Positions 26,915 to 36,430 of a stretch of 64,000 nucleotides of DNA are shown here, one piece after another. The notes below the pieces were generated by a model. The model ran no database searches. It was not told the DNA's origin and saw only the letters and a program-made list of their open reading frames with translations. Source of the stretch: CAYWMY01 sp046352935 (GTDB lineage Bacteria; Pseudomonadota; Gammaproteobacteria; Steroidobacterales; Steroidobacteraceae); assembly GCA_046352935.1 (NCBI GenBank), contig JAXMGR010000016.1, forward strand, positions 1 to 64,000. The letters run 5' to 3'. Each line of letters begins with the position of its first letter. Position 1 is the stretch's first letter. Both the position numbers and the translations under genes were made by a program.

Positions 26915-28276
26915 TCAACCCGCACCGCGGGAGATGTCGAGGTCCGGAACCTGCTCGACACCGGGTATGGTCACGGTGTCTCCGAAAGATGTTCCCCACG
27001 GTCGTGTCGCGTCGATGCCGAGACCGGCACCGAGCTTCCTGTCGAGGACCGAGGGATCGAGCTGCCAGTGGGTCAGATTGGGGATCGTGATCAGGTCCCG
27101 GTCCGCCTGCGCGTGCATGCACACCGCCCACATCAGCTTCTCGAGGTCGAAGATGTCGACATCCTCGTCGACGACGATGGCCAGCTTGACCTGCTGGGTC
27201 CCCAGTATCGTCGCGAGCACTGCGCGCGCCTCTCCCGGCGCACCGGGATGCATGGCTACGGCAGCAAAGAGTCCGGCTCCCCCGGCACCCGGATAGTGCA
27301 CGGCGGTCACACCGGGGAAACGCGGCTTGAGCAGCGCGTAGAGCGATGCCTCGAACGGGATCATCTTCAGTACGTGATTCTCGGTCGTCGGCAGCCCGGT
27401 GAGGAGCGCCTGCACGATGGGGTCGTGGCGGTGCGTGATGGCGCTGACCTCGATCACCGGCTTCGGGTATTCCTCGGTGTAATAGCCGGTGTACTCGCCA
27501 AAAGGCCCCTCCGGCTCGCTCACACCAGGGGTGATCCGACCTTCGATGACGACTTCGCTGCTTGCCGGTACGTCGAGGTCGACGGTTCGTCCGCGAACCA
27601 CCGCGAGGGGCTCGTCGAGCAGTGCGCCGGCCAGGGTGAGCTCGTCGACGCCGTACGCGGCCTGCCACTGAGTCGCAATCATGACCGCCGGCGCGGTGCC
27701 GATCGCGATGGCGACCTCGAGGGGGCGGCCCAGCGTCCGCGCCTTTTGAATGTGGATGCCCAGGTGGTGCGGCGGTGCGGCGAGGACACCGAGCCGGCGG
27801 GAACCGTGAACCTCGAGGCGATAGATGGAGGCATTCCGGCTGCCATCCTCCGGGTCGCGGCTGATGACGACTCCGCTGGTGATGAACGGTCCGCTGTCGC
27901 GGCAGGAATAGACCGGGAAGGGGAGCGCGAGCAGGTCGGCCGCGGGCCCCTCCAGCACGACCTCCTGACAGGGACCGGAGTCGAGCCTGCGCGGTTCGCG
28001 CAGATGACCGAGAGCCCTTACAAATGCAGCGACGGCACCGGCACTGTCCGTGCCGAAGGCCTCCAGCAACAGCGGGCGGCTGGCGTACAGACCGCCGACG
28101 ACGGGCACCCGGTACCCCTTGACCTTCTGGAAGTAGAGTGCCGGGCCGCCGGTGTCGGAGGTCTTGCGGATGTAGGCGGCGATCTCGTGGCGGGGGTCGA
28201 CCTCGACCCCGACCCGGAGCAGCTTGCCGCTGCGCTCCAGGTGCCCGATGAAGCTCCGCAGGTCAGTGCAGCCCAT
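26915..28276 (-). CDS. ubiD: UbiD-family prenylated-FMN (de)carboxylase (paralogue 2)
   Basis: A 453-residue UbiD. EGPFGEYTGYYTEE gives the paired glutamates Glu256 and Glu261. N-terminal CTDLRSFIGHLERSGKLLRV and the block VPVVGGLYASRPLLLEAFG are family-typical. ATG 28276 has GAGAGGA directly upstream, so I prefer it to the ATG-like start at 28327. It follows the MFS gene by 19 bases and precedes iorA. Being in one operon with ubiX, it is the UbiD most likely to be the primary partner of that cofactor enzyme. Confidence 0.92.
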   Translation of the reverse strand: MGCTDLRSFIGHLERSGKLLRVGVEVDPRHEIAAYIRKTSDTGGPALYFQKVKGYRVPVVGGLYASRPLLLEAFGTDSAGAVAAFVRALGHLREPRRLDSGPCQEVVLEGPAADLLALPFPVYSCRDSGPFITSGVVISRDPEDGSRNASIYRLEVHGSRRLGVLAAPPHHLGIHIQKARTLGRPLEVAIAIGTAPAVMIATQWQAAYGVDELTLAGALLDEPLAVVRGRTVDLDVPASSEVVIEGRITPGVSEPEGPFGEYTGYYTEEYPKPVIEVSAITHRHDPIVQALLTGLPTTENHVLKMIPFEASLYALLKPRFPGVTAVHYPGAGGAGLFAAVAMHPGAPGEARAVLATILGTQQVKLAIVVDEDVDIFDLEKLMWAVCMHAQADRDLITIPNLTHWQLDPSVLDRKLGAGLGIDATRPWGTSFGDTVTIPGVEQVPDLDISRGAG

Positions 28277-28295
28277 GATCCTCTCTCGGTGGCGA

Positions 28296-29588
28296 TCAAG
28301 GTGTGCGCGGATCGACCCGACGATCACTCGCGGCCACCGGCGCGCATTCCCAGTCCGGATACCTGCCGAGCAGTCCGGTGATGGCGACCGCGAGCAGATT
28401 GATCACGATGCAGACCAGCAGGATCTCCGTGTAGCTGCCGGTCAGTTCGAAGCCGACCCCGAAGGCCAGCGGGCCCAGTGCGGTGCCCGCGAGAATCGCG
28501 GCGAACAGCAGGCCATAGGTCGAACCGAACGACTTGAGACCGAAATAGCGTCCGGTGAGGTAGGCGAGCAGGTCCACTTCCGCGCCGAGGCTGAGCCCCA
28601 CCAGGAAAGCCGCCATGAAGGCCATGCCGTCGACGGCCCCTGTCGCGAGCAGCGCGATTCCGAGAGCGGACAGCGTGAAGAAGGCCATGGCGACACGGGG
28701 TGCGAAGAAGCGATCGATCAGATAGCCGATGCCGATGCGGCTGAAGAAGACCGTGATTCCCTCGACGGCGGCAACGCTCGCGGCTGTCTTGGCGTTCATG
28801 CCGCGATCGACGAGCAGTGGTACGAGATGCGAGAGGAGGCCGTTCAGCACGAAGGACAGGATCACGAAGATCACCGCGAGCATCCAGAACTCCCGGTGAC
28901 GGAGCACTTCGGCACGGGTCAAACCAACGTCGCGCGAGGTCGCGCGCGGCGCCTGCCCATCGGTGGCGCCATCGGGCTGCAGGCCCATCTGCTGGGGCGA
29001 CTCCCGCAGAAAGAAGAATGCCAGTGGCAGCGCGACCAGGAACACGATGGCGCTGAGTGCATAGTAACCGGCTCGCCAGCCCGACTCGTCGATCATGAAT
29101 TGCACGAGCACCGGCACGTAGGCGTATCCGAGACCGATCCCGGCGATGGCAAGACCGATGGCGAAGCCGCGCTGCCGGTAGAACCAGGCGGACAGCACCG
29201 ACATGTAGGGGACGCTGTTGGTGCCGGCGCCGAGCGTCCCGATCACCACGAAAACGACCACGAGATGCCAGATCTTCGTGACGACGAGCGGAATCGCGGC
29301 GAGCGAGAGGGCCAGCACCACCATGGAACCCATCAGGACCCGACGTGCTCCGTATCGGTCGACGATGCGGCCCAGGATCGGCAGGCAGACCGCGGTCGTC
29401 GTGAGCAGCACCGACAGGGCGGCACTGGTCTGCCCCCGGCTCCAGCCGAATTCTTCCTGAAACGGAATGATGAACAGCCCGAGCGATGCGAAGGCGAAGG
29501 GACCGGTGCCCGTGGAGACGCAGAACATCGACGCCGCGACGACGACCCAGCCATAGAAGAACCGGCGCGGAGGTTTGGAGTGGTTCAT
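28296..29588 (-). CDS. MFS transporter (2)
   Basis: A 430-residue carrier with twelve predicted helices. It begins RRFFYGWVVVAASMFCVSTG and has the loop LGRIVDRYGARRVLMGS. The FYGWVVVAA start and overall form match the OFA/monocarboxylate-like branch. AGGAG about eleven bases upstream supports ATG 29588. Position between a serine hydrolase and UbiD suggests import of the organic acid processed by this operon. Confidence 0.88.
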   Translation of the reverse strand: MNHSKPPRRFFYGWVVVAASMFCVSTGTGPFAFASLGLFIIPFQEEFGWSRGQTSAALSVLLTTTAVCLPILGRIVDRYGARRVLMGSMVVLALSLAAIPLVVTKIWHLVVVFVVIGTLGAGTNSVPYMSVLSAWFYRQRGFAIGLAIAGIGLGYAYVPVLVQFMIDESGWRAGYYALSAIVFLVALPLAFFFLRESPQQMGLQPDGATDGQAPRATSRDVGLTRAEVLRHREFWMLAVIFVILSFVLNGLLSHLVPLLVDRGMNAKTAASVAAVEGITVFFSRIGIGYLIDRFFAPRVAMAFFTLSALGIALLATGAVDGMAFMAAFLVGLSLGAEVDLLAYLTGRYFGLKSFGSTYGLLFAAILAGTALGPLAFGVGFELTGSYTEILLVCIVINLLAVAITGLLGRYPDWECAPVAASDRRVDPRTP

Positions 29589-29610
29589 GGAGGAGCGGAT
29601 CTCCTGTGGA

Positions 29611-30882
29611 TCAGGACAGCGGACGACCGGTCGGGGCGGGGCCGGGCGGGGCAGCACGCGGGGGCGTCGCCTCCTGCGATTCGACGATGCCCCCGATCAG
29701 GGTGTTCGGAAGCGTGGCGTCTTCCCAGTCGCGTGACAGGAGACCCGTGCGCACGATGACCATGCGACGGGAAGGAATGACGTACACGCGCTGCCCGCCG
29801 AGGCCGTCGAGGTAGAACATGTCCGTGGCGACGAACGGCTGCCGTGCCCGGGCCGCGAAGCCCTTGAACGCCGTGAGCGTTCTCTGCTCCGAATAGCGCG
29901 ACCCGAGCCAGATGAGATAGCCATACAGCGGATTCGTGCGCGACGGCGTCGTCATCCGATCGATCCATGCGGCGGGCACGACCTGCCGCTCGCCGACGCG
30001 TCCACGGTTGAGCAGCATTTCGCCGAGGCGCAGCCAATCCATGGGCGTCGCGAACAGGGAGGTGGCGGCACGGACCAGTCCGCCTTCGTGGTCGAGCCAC
30101 ACCGCAGCATCCCGATTCCCGAGCGGCGCCCAGAGCTTCTCGGACAGATAGGTCGCGTAACGCTTTCCGGTCGCGCGTTCCAGCGCCATGGCCAGCAGCG
30201 TCGGATTGACGCCGTTGTAGTCGAAGGTGGTGCCCGGCGCGTGCGCGAGGCCGAACGCCAGCGCTGCCGCGGGCAGGTCGGTGCCCACCTGCATGCGCAC
30301 GTGCTTCGAGAAGGGATTCCGGGGAAACGCCGCCGGCTCGAATCCTCCCGCCATCTGCAGGGCATTCTCGAGCGTGATGCGTCGGCGCTCGTCCGCGCCG
30401 AGCGCCGGGACGTAGCGGGCGAGTGGATCCCGCACGGAGCCAATCTCTCCGTCCGCGAGCGCGATTCCGATCAGCAGCGCCACTACGGTCTTGTGCATGG
30501 AGAACGAATACACCGGCCGGTCCGGCGTGGCGCCGCGCCAGTACCGTTCGAACTGGATCCGCCCGTCGTGGTAGACGATGAGGGACGTCGAGCCCGTGCG
30601 CTCGGCGAAGGATTCCGCGTCCGCCAGCGCTGCCGCAGCAATCGAGCGGCTTCCTGCAGTGTCGACGGGGACGGCGCGCGGATGTGGCTGACCCGGCACG
30701 CGTTCCTGCGGGTAGAGCCGGCCAGGTTCCGGAAACGGGTGATCGACAAAGGAATCAAACGTATACGCGCGGAAATAGCGGTCCCAGAAGACCGGGTCGG
30801 CCAGTGCCAACGCGACGACGCCGAGCAGGATCAGGCCGATGCCCGCCAGCAGGGTCCGCCGTGCCTTTCGCGCGATCCGCAT
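29611..30882 (-). CDS. membrane-anchored serine hydrolase (beta-lactamase/EstB family)
   Basis: A 423-residue serine hydrolase. An N-terminal hydrophobic helix (LLAGIGLILLGVVALALA) serves as anchor or uncleaved signal. The catalytic SxxK motif is SMHK at residues 128-131 and the YxN motif lies in FDYNGVN. Family members are esterases, D-aminopeptidases and class C beta-lactamase relatives; here an esterase liberating an acid is plausible. It is first of the operon that continues with MFS, ubiD, iorAB and ubiX, and diverges from TonB receptor 2. Confidence 0.85.
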   Translation of the reverse strand: MRIARKARRTLLAGIGLILLGVVALALADPVFWDRYFRAYTFDSFVDHPFPEPGRLYPQERVPGQPHPRAVPVDTAGSRSIAAAALADAESFAERTGSTSLIVYHDGRIQFERYWRGATPDRPVYSFSMHKTVVALLIGIALADGEIGSVRDPLARYVPALGADERRRITLENALQMAGGFEPAAFPRNPFSKHVRMQVGTDLPAAALAFGLAHAPGTTFDYNGVNPTLLAMALERATGKRYATYLSEKLWAPLGNRDAAVWLDHEGGLVRAATSLFATPMDWLRLGEMLLNRGRVGERQVVPAAWIDRMTTPSRTNPLYGYLIWLGSRYSEQRTLTAFKGFAARARQPFVATDMFYLDGLGGQRVYVIPSRRMVIVRTGLLSRDWEDATLPNTLIGGIVESQEATPPRAAPPGPAPTGRPLS

Positions 30883-31010
30883 GCTCAGCAACCCGCAGCT
30901 CGAGCCCGGCCGCAGGCCCGGCGTTCCAGGTGCTCTGTCGTCACTGTCGACCGACTCGTGGACATGTGCCCCTCCGGAGGGGATTGACGGAATGTATCAG
31001 GAGCGCGACC

Positions 31011-31040
31011 ATTAATAATAAATTTCATAAACTGATTATC
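31011..31040. promoter_or_regulatory. AT-rich operator-like element (element 4)
   Basis: A 30-base AT-rich block starting ATTAATAATAAATTTC, between the divergent serine hydrolase operon and TonB receptor 2. It carries TTAATAAT, the reverse complement of ATTATTAA found in other elements. The remaining 30883-31167 region has no supportable gene. Confidence 0.5.
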
Positions 31041-31156
31041 GCAATAGCCCGGGCGGGTCGTCGCGGCAGGGACAGAAGAACCAACCATCAGCTCACTGGC
31101 ACATCACTGGTCGGCGGCGCTCGCGAATCAGTCGAGAAGGTTTCACGTTATTCATC

Positions 31157-31164
31157 GGAGGGGG
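31157..31164 (+). promoter_or_regulatory. strong ribosome-binding site of TonB receptor 2
   Basis: GGAGGGGG three bases before ATG 31168, among the strongest Shine-Dalgarno matches in the window. Confidence 0.65.
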
Positions 31165-31167
31165 AAG

Positions 31168-33531
31168 ATGAAGACGAAACGCACTCAGCACGCGGTGACA
31201 TGTGGAGCACTCGGCGCAGCGGTCGTCTGCGCCCTCACAGGCCTCGAGTCCGCGGCGGATACCGTCGCTCTCAAGGAGATCGTCGTCACCGCCACCAAGC
31301 GGGGCGAACTCTCGGTGCAGGAGATCCCCGCGGGCATTTCCGCGATCTCCAGCGACGCGATCGAGAAGAACAGCCTCCGCAGTCTCGATGAATACGCGCG
31401 CGCCAATCCCTCGCTGACTTTCGCCAGCCAGGGTTCCGGTGATTCCCAGCTCATCATCCGCGGCATCCAGTCGCCGGGTTCGAGCACCGTCGGGTTCTAT
31501 TTCGACGAGGCGGTCATCACGGCATCAAACTTCCAGGATGGCGGTGGACGCACGCCGGACATCCGCTTGTACGATGTCGAACGGGTGGAGGTGTTGAAGG
31601 GACCCCAGGGGACACTGTTCGGCGCCAGCGCGATGAGCGGCGCCGTCCGCATCATCACAAAGAAGCCCGATGCGACGGCGTTCGATGCCGGTGTCTCGCT
31701 CGGTGGCAGCATGGTCGAGCACGGCGATGCCGGCTACGAATTGAGCGGAATGGTGAACATTCCGGTGGCCCGGGACGTTCTCGCGATGCGCGCGGTGGGC
31801 TGGCGTGAGGTCAAGGGCGGCTTCATCGATCACTTCGCGGGGCTGAACGGGGCGCTCAGGATCGACGACGCCAATGACTCGAGGACCAACGGCGGCCGTC
31901 TCTCGGTCAAGTTGACGCCGAACGAACGGTTCCAGCTGACCGTCTTCGGTCTGGTTCAGGACAGCCACGTCGACGACACCCAGGCCTTCTATCCGAAAGC
32001 CAGCGGCACGCTCCTGCCGATTCCGTTCGTCTTCGTGCCCGGGGTGACTTTCGGACCGTTCGGTGGCGAGTTCGGTGATCTGAAGGTCACCAAGCCATCG
32101 CGCGAGCCCTGGGACGACAAGATCTACCTGTATGGCCTGACGGCCGAACTCGACGTCGGTGCCGGTGACGTCCTGGCGACGGCGAACTACTTCGATCGCG
32201 ACATCTGGTCGCCGTTCGACACCTCGCCGACCTCGCTCTCCTTCGGTCTGCCGGCGCCCGCGGTCACCGGCTCACAGTTCCAGAATCGCAAGGTGTTTTC
32301 CGCAGAGCTGCGGTTCGTCTCGAAGTTCGAGGGCCCGTTCAACTTTGTGGCGGGCGTGTTCCACGAGTCGGACAACAACTTCAACACCCTGGATGTCCTT
32401 GCGGCCGATCCGGCGACCGGTATCCTGGCCTGCAGGACCCAGAAGGACTGCCTGAAGTCCCCGTCCCTCGTTCACAACATCATCTTCGGGCGCACGCTGG
32501 AGAGCGATCTCGATTTCTACCGCCTGTTCGGACACGCGGACTTCAAGTTCAACGATCAGTGGACCCTGGGCGCTGGTGTGGCCTATTTCGACGGCCAGAT
32601 GCACAACACGGAGTTCACGACCCAGGCACTTCCGCCCACGGCGCTGCCCCCCGTCCTCGGCGGACCGCCGCAGGCCGCGCCGATCCCCGGGGTGAATGAG
32701 TTCGCCGACACCGACAAGATCACCTGGGACGCGAGCCTGTCCTATCAGCACACGCCTGAGCAGATGTACTACGTCCGCGCCGCGACCGGGTTTCGGCCTG
32801 GCGGCATCAACGACACCTCACTCGGTTCGTTCTTCGGCATCGAGATTCCGCCCACGTTCAAGCCGGATACGGTGCTCAGCCTGGAACTGGGCGCCAAGAC
32901 GACCTGGCTCGAGGATCGACTGACGCTGAATGCGGCGCTGTTCCGGATGTACTGGAAGGACATACTGGTACCCGGCGAGGAGCCGACCGGGGCATTCGAG
33001 TTCATCGCGAATGCTGCCAAGGCAAGAATCAATGGTGTCGAACTGGAGCTCCAGGCACGGCCATCGGATCCCTGGTACATGAGCCTCGGCGTCACGTGGC
33101 TGGATGCCCAGTTGAGCCGGGACCAGACCTTCCCGCCGGGATACGTGCCGTTGCCGAGTACGCCTCGGGGCTTCGATGGCGATCGGATTCCGAAGGTGCC
33201 GAAGTGGTCCGCGTCCGGCAACCTCGAATACACCCTGCCCATGACGGTCGGCGGTGGGCAGCCCGTGCTGCGCGCCAACTTCTCGTACACGAGTTCCTCG
33301 CGGACCTACTTCAACAACACGGATCCGTATGCGGTCAAGATCGGCGATTACTTCCTTCTCAACCTGAATGCGGGCTTCCCGGTCGGCAACAATCTGGAAC
33401 TCCGTCTGTTCGTGAACAACGTGACGGACAAGCTCGCGATCGTGGACGCCGACAATGGTATCGACGGCTACGATGCCTTCACCGTCCGCCCGAGGACCAT
33501 CGGAGCGCAGGCCATCTGGAGGCTCAAGTGA
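31168..33531 (+). CDS. TonB-dependent outer-membrane receptor (2)
   Basis: A 787-residue receptor. A signal peptide (VTCGALGAAVVCALTGLESA) precedes the plug start LKEIVVTATKRGELSVQEIP. Plug marks LIIRGIQSPGS and VEVLKGPQGTLFGASAMSGA are present, and the barrel ends in GAQAIWRLK. It has diverged from receptor 1, so a different ligand is likely. A GTGA overlap couples it to the NicX-like gene, suggesting that uptake and the first intracellular step are matched. Confidence 0.92.
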   Translation: MKTKRTQHAVTCGALGAAVVCALTGLESAADTVALKEIVVTATKRGELSVQEIPAGISAISSDAIEKNSLRSLDEYARANPSLTFASQGSGDSQLIIRGIQSPGSSTVGFYFDEAVITASNFQDGGGRTPDIRLYDVERVEVLKGPQGTLFGASAMSGAVRIITKKPDATAFDAGVSLGGSMVEHGDAGYELSGMVNIPVARDVLAMRAVGWREVKGGFIDHFAGLNGALRIDDANDSRTNGGRLSVKLTPNERFQLTVFGLVQDSHVDDTQAFYPKASGTLLPIPFVFVPGVTFGPFGGEFGDLKVTKPSREPWDDKIYLYGLTAELDVGAGDVLATANYFDRDIWSPFDTSPTSLSFGLPAPAVTGSQFQNRKVFSAELRFVSKFEGPFNFVAGVFHESDNNFNTLDVLAADPATGILACRTQKDCLKSPSLVHNIIFGRTLESDLDFYRLFGHADFKFNDQWTLGAGVAYFDGQMHNTEFTTQALPPTALPPVLGGPPQAAPIPGVNEFADTDKITWDASLSYQHTPEQMYYVRAATGFRPGGINDTSLGSFFGIEIPPTFKPDTVLSLELGAKTTWLEDRLTLNAALFRMYWKDILVPGEEPTGAFEFIANAAKARINGVELELQARPSDPWYMSLGVTWLDAQLSRDQTFPPGYVPLPSTPRGFDGDRIPKVPKWSASGNLEYTLPMTVGGGQPVLRANFSYTSSSRTYFNNTDPYAVKIGDYFLLNLNAGFPVGNNLELRLFVNNVTDKLAIVDADNGIDGYDAFTVRPRTIGAQAIWRLK
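33518..33522 (+). promoter_or_regulatory. ribosome-binding site selecting a GTG start
   Basis: GGAGG five bases before GTG 33528, within the last codons of the TonB receptor gene; it fixes the start of the following gene. Confidence 0.65.
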
Positions 33532-34688
33532 GCGGGGGCGTCGACGAGGGCCCCTCGGCGGCTCTTCGGCGCCTCAATCCCGGTGTGCCGCTGAGCGGTG
33601 CTGCGGGTGGCTACCCGGGCCACGTCGTTTCGCAACCGAGCCTGCTGCCGCAGCTCATGGAAGCGGCAACGAACTGCGTCAGGGACTTCTGCCGCGTGAC
33701 ACCGGGTGAGCGGGTGCTGGTCGTCTGCGAGCCCGACAGCGATGCCTTGGTCGTGGCGAGCTTCGCGAGCGCGGCGCGTCTGGCCGGCGCGGAAGTCGTG
33801 ATCATCACCGTGGAGCCCTTCACGGCGGGGGGCTTCGATCCCGAGCGACCGAGCACGATGCTGATGGGGGCCTATGAGCGGGCGGATGTCGTCATCGCCT
33901 GTACCTATTTCGAATTTGCCCACGCCGAGAAGACGTTCTTCTCGAGCATCTTCGGCAGCAGGAAACGCGTCTGCTCGGTGCTGATGGGCGCCACGCCCGG
34001 CTGCCTGGTCACGAGCGGGCGCTTTCCCGTCGCGCTGTATCTCGAGATCGCACAACGCGCGCACACCTTCATGCAGGGCTGCCGCGAAGTGCGCTACGTC
34101 ACCGACCGCGGAACGGACATCACCTTCGGCGGACCGCAGGGTGTGGCCTACTCCGAGCCCCTGAAGCCCGGGAGCTGGGGCATCTTCCCGCCGATGGGGA
34201 TCAACTTCTATCCCGAGACCAGTAACGGGGTATTCGTCGTCGACGAGTCGACTCTGACCGGCCGACCGCTGGCGCCGGTGCGCATCAGCGTGAAGGACAA
34301 TTACGTGGTGGCGGTCGAGTGTGATTCCCGCGCCGACGAGGCGACGATCCAGGCATTCTCCAACGGACGCTATTTCATGCGTCACGCGGTGATCGGTCTC
34401 AACCCCAAGGTGCGCATGGTGAACGCACCCCAGTTCGAGCGCGAGCGGGCTGCCGGAACTGCCTATCTCGGTGTCGATGGCACCGGGCCGCAGGGAATTG
34501 CCGATCGTTCATGCGCCGGACGCGCGCATCTCGATGTCATTTTCGACACGCCGACGGTCTACGTCGACGGCAGGATGATGGTCGACCGCCGACGACTGCT
34601 GGTTCTCGAGGACCCGGGGCTGCAGGACGCGGCGCGAGCGTATGGTGAGCCGGCGCGGATCCTGGCGCAAAACCCTTTCATCTGGTAG
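33528..34688 (+). CDS. M29-like / 2,5-dihydroxypyridine dioxygenase-like (NicX-type) metalloprotein
   Basis: A 386-residue protein resembling the family that unites aminopeptidase T (M29) and the ring-cleaving NicX. Visible marks are VTPGERVLVVCEPDSDALVV, the block VTDRGTDITFGG, and the C-terminal AHLDVIFDTPTVYVDGR. The histidine and acidic residues in those blocks could bind metal, but I cannot assign ligands with certainty. The GTG start overlaps the receptor stop and has a good GGAGG. It precedes ubiD by 23 bases. Ring cleavage of a hydroxylated heterocycle or peptide/amide hydrolysis are both possible. Confidence 0.65.
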   Translation: MSGGVDEGPSAALRRLNPGVPLSGAAGGYPGHVVSQPSLLPQLMEAATNCVRDFCRVTPGERVLVVCEPDSDALVVASFASAARLAGAEVVIITVEPFTAGGFDPERPSTMLMGAYERADVVIACTYFEFAHAEKTFFSSIFGSRKRVCSVLMGATPGCLVTSGRFPVALYLEIAQRAHTFMQGCREVRYVTDRGTDITFGGPQGVAYSEPLKPGSWGIFPPMGINFYPETSNGVFVVDESTLTGRPLAPVRISVKDNYVVAVECDSRADEATIQAFSNGRYFMRHAVIGLNPKVRMVNAPQFERERAAGTAYLGVDGTGPQGIADRSCAGRAHLDVIFDTPTVYVDGRMMVDRRRLLVLEDPGLQDAARAYGEPARILAQNPFIW

Positions 34689-34711
34689 CCATCGCTGGTG
34701 GAGAGCGAACC

Positions 34712-36106
34712 ATGCCCAAGGACCTTCGATACTATTTGAGCCAGCTCGAACAGAGCATGCCGGACGAGTATGTCCGGATCGAGCGTGCCGTCGATCCCCG
34801 ATTCGAGCTGTCTGCAGTGCTGCGCAAGCTCCAGGACGAAAACCGGTTTCCGGCCGTGCATTTCTCCAGGGTCAAGGGCAGCGCATTTCCGGTGGTCTCG
34901 AATCTTTTTGCAAGTACCCGGCGACTGGCGCTGGCCTTTGGCGTCGAGCCCGAGAACGTGCTGCAGGGTTACATGGACCGGGAAGATCAGCTGCTGGAAT
35001 CGCGGCTGGTACGACGCGGTCCGGTGCAGGACGTCGTCCGCACGGGGCGTCAGGTCGATCTGACGAAGCTGCCGGTCGTCACGCATTGCGAGAAGGACGC
35101 GGGACCGTACTTCACGTCGGCGGTAGGGGTGTTCAAGGATCCCGATACCGGCGTGTTCGATGTCGGGATCTTCCGCATGCAGCTGAAGGGCCGTAACAGG
35201 CTCGGCGTGCTGTATGGCGCCTATTCCAAGGCCGCACGCATCATCCGCATCAATGAACAGCGCAACCGCCCGACGGAGATGGCGGTCTTCATCGGCCATC
35301 ACCCGGCTGCGATCCTCTGTTCGCAGACGAAGGTGCCGGTGCATGTCGACGAGTTCGCGGTGATGGGCGGCCTGCTCGGTGAGCCCGTGGAACTCGTCAG
35401 TGCGAAGACCGTGGATGTGCGCGTACCCGCATGGGCCGAGTTCGTGCTCGAAGGCGAGATCCTGCCGCACGTCCGCGAGCCCGAGGGCCCGTTCGGGGAG
35501 TACCCGTGGTACTACGGCCTGGAGTACAGCAGTCACGTGATGAACGTGAAGGCGGTGACCCATCGCGAAGATGCGATCTATCACGACATCTTCAGCGCCC
35601 ATCCCGACCACAACATGTGCGGCAAGATCCAGCGGGAGTCGGTCATCTTCAAGCGGGTCCGCATGGCGGTCCCCGGCGTCAAGGCGGTGACCCTGCCATT
35701 GGCCGGGGCATGTCGTCACGTGGGCTACGTGTCGATGAAGAAGGAATTCGACGGCCAGGGCAAGACGGCCGCGATGGCGGCACTCGTGGCGGAGCCGATG
35801 ATGAAGCTGGCGGTCATCGTCGATGACGACATCAATGTGCAGAACGACACGGAAGTGTGGTGGGCCGTGGCAACCCGCGCGCAGGCCGACAGGGCCATCT
35901 TCACGGTGCCGGAATCCTACGTCTCCGAGCTCGACCCGTCGGCGTATTCGATCCGCAGCCGGAACGAACGTGGCTACCTCGGTACCAAGTGGGCGATCGA
36001 TGCGACCCGGCCGGTGAACCTGCCGTTCGAGGAGCGCGCCGACGTTCCCTACGACGTCTGGAGCAAGATCAGGCTCAAGGACTACCTGCCGGGATTCGAG
36101 GAGTAA
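34712..36106 (+). CDS. ubiD: UbiD-family prenylated-FMN (de)carboxylase (paralogue 3)
   Basis: A 464-residue UbiD with Glu258 and Glu263 in EGPFGEYPWYYG. The start MPKDLRYYLSQLEQ follows GGAGAG. Compared with paralogues 1 and 4 it has YPWYY in place of (Y/F)xGYY after the glutamate pair, so the substrate pocket probably differs. It is followed six bases later by a small helical protein that may be an accessory subunit. Part of the operon starting with TonB receptor 2. Confidence 0.92.
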   Translation: MPKDLRYYLSQLEQSMPDEYVRIERAVDPRFELSAVLRKLQDENRFPAVHFSRVKGSAFPVVSNLFASTRRLALAFGVEPENVLQGYMDREDQLLESRLVRRGPVQDVVRTGRQVDLTKLPVVTHCEKDAGPYFTSAVGVFKDPDTGVFDVGIFRMQLKGRNRLGVLYGAYSKAARIIRINEQRNRPTEMAVFIGHHPAAILCSQTKVPVHVDEFAVMGGLLGEPVELVSAKTVDVRVPAWAEFVLEGEILPHVREPEGPFGEYPWYYGLEYSSHVMNVKAVTHREDAIYHDIFSAHPDHNMCGKIQRESVIFKRVRMAVPGVKAVTLPLAGACRHVGYVSMKKEFDGQGKTAAMAALVAEPMMKLAVIVDDDINVQNDTEVWWAVATRAQADRAIFTVPESYVSELDPSAYSIRSRNERGYLGTKWAIDATRPVNLPFEERADVPYDVWSKIRLKDYLPGFEE

Positions 36107-36112
36107 GAGCTC

Positions 36113-36430
36113 ATGGCGACAGGAAACCGCTCGGCGGCCGCAGTGTCAGCCCCCATCGCCATCCACGAACTCGAGCTTGCGCTGCTGCGCGAGCAGCGGG
36201 CCCGGGACGAATGGAACCTGCCCCTTGCCGCCGAGGAACTCACCCTGATGCAGAAGATCAGGAAGAAGGCGGACTGGTCTGATGAGTTCGCGAAGTTGCT
36301 GCCCGTCCTCGATAGGTCGATCGAGGAGGCGTTGGACACCGTTCGCTCGAGGGACACGACGCGAATTCAGGCGGCGCATACGCGCCTGCAGCGCGCCATC
36401 TTCGGACTCCGCGATCGTCTGTACGCCTGA
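36113..36430 (+). CDS. small all-helical protein of unknown function, ubiD-linked
   Basis: A 105-residue protein that I do not recognise. It is rich in Leu, Glu, Arg and Ala with no cysteine, no signal peptide and no membrane segment. The pattern from IHELELALLREQ to LQRAIFGLRDRLYA predicts three or four amphipathic helices. It lies six bases behind ubiD, with GGAG in the ubiD stop region, so it is very likely co-translated. It does not look like the cysteine-bearing small VdcD subunit of vanillate decarboxylase. A structural or regulatory partner of UbiD is a guess from position only. Confidence 0.65.
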   Translation: MATGNRSAAAVSAPIAIHELELALLREQRARDEWNLPLAAEELTLMQKIRKKADWSDEFAKLLPVLDRSIEEALDTVRSRDTTRIQAAHTRLQRAIFGLRDRLYA

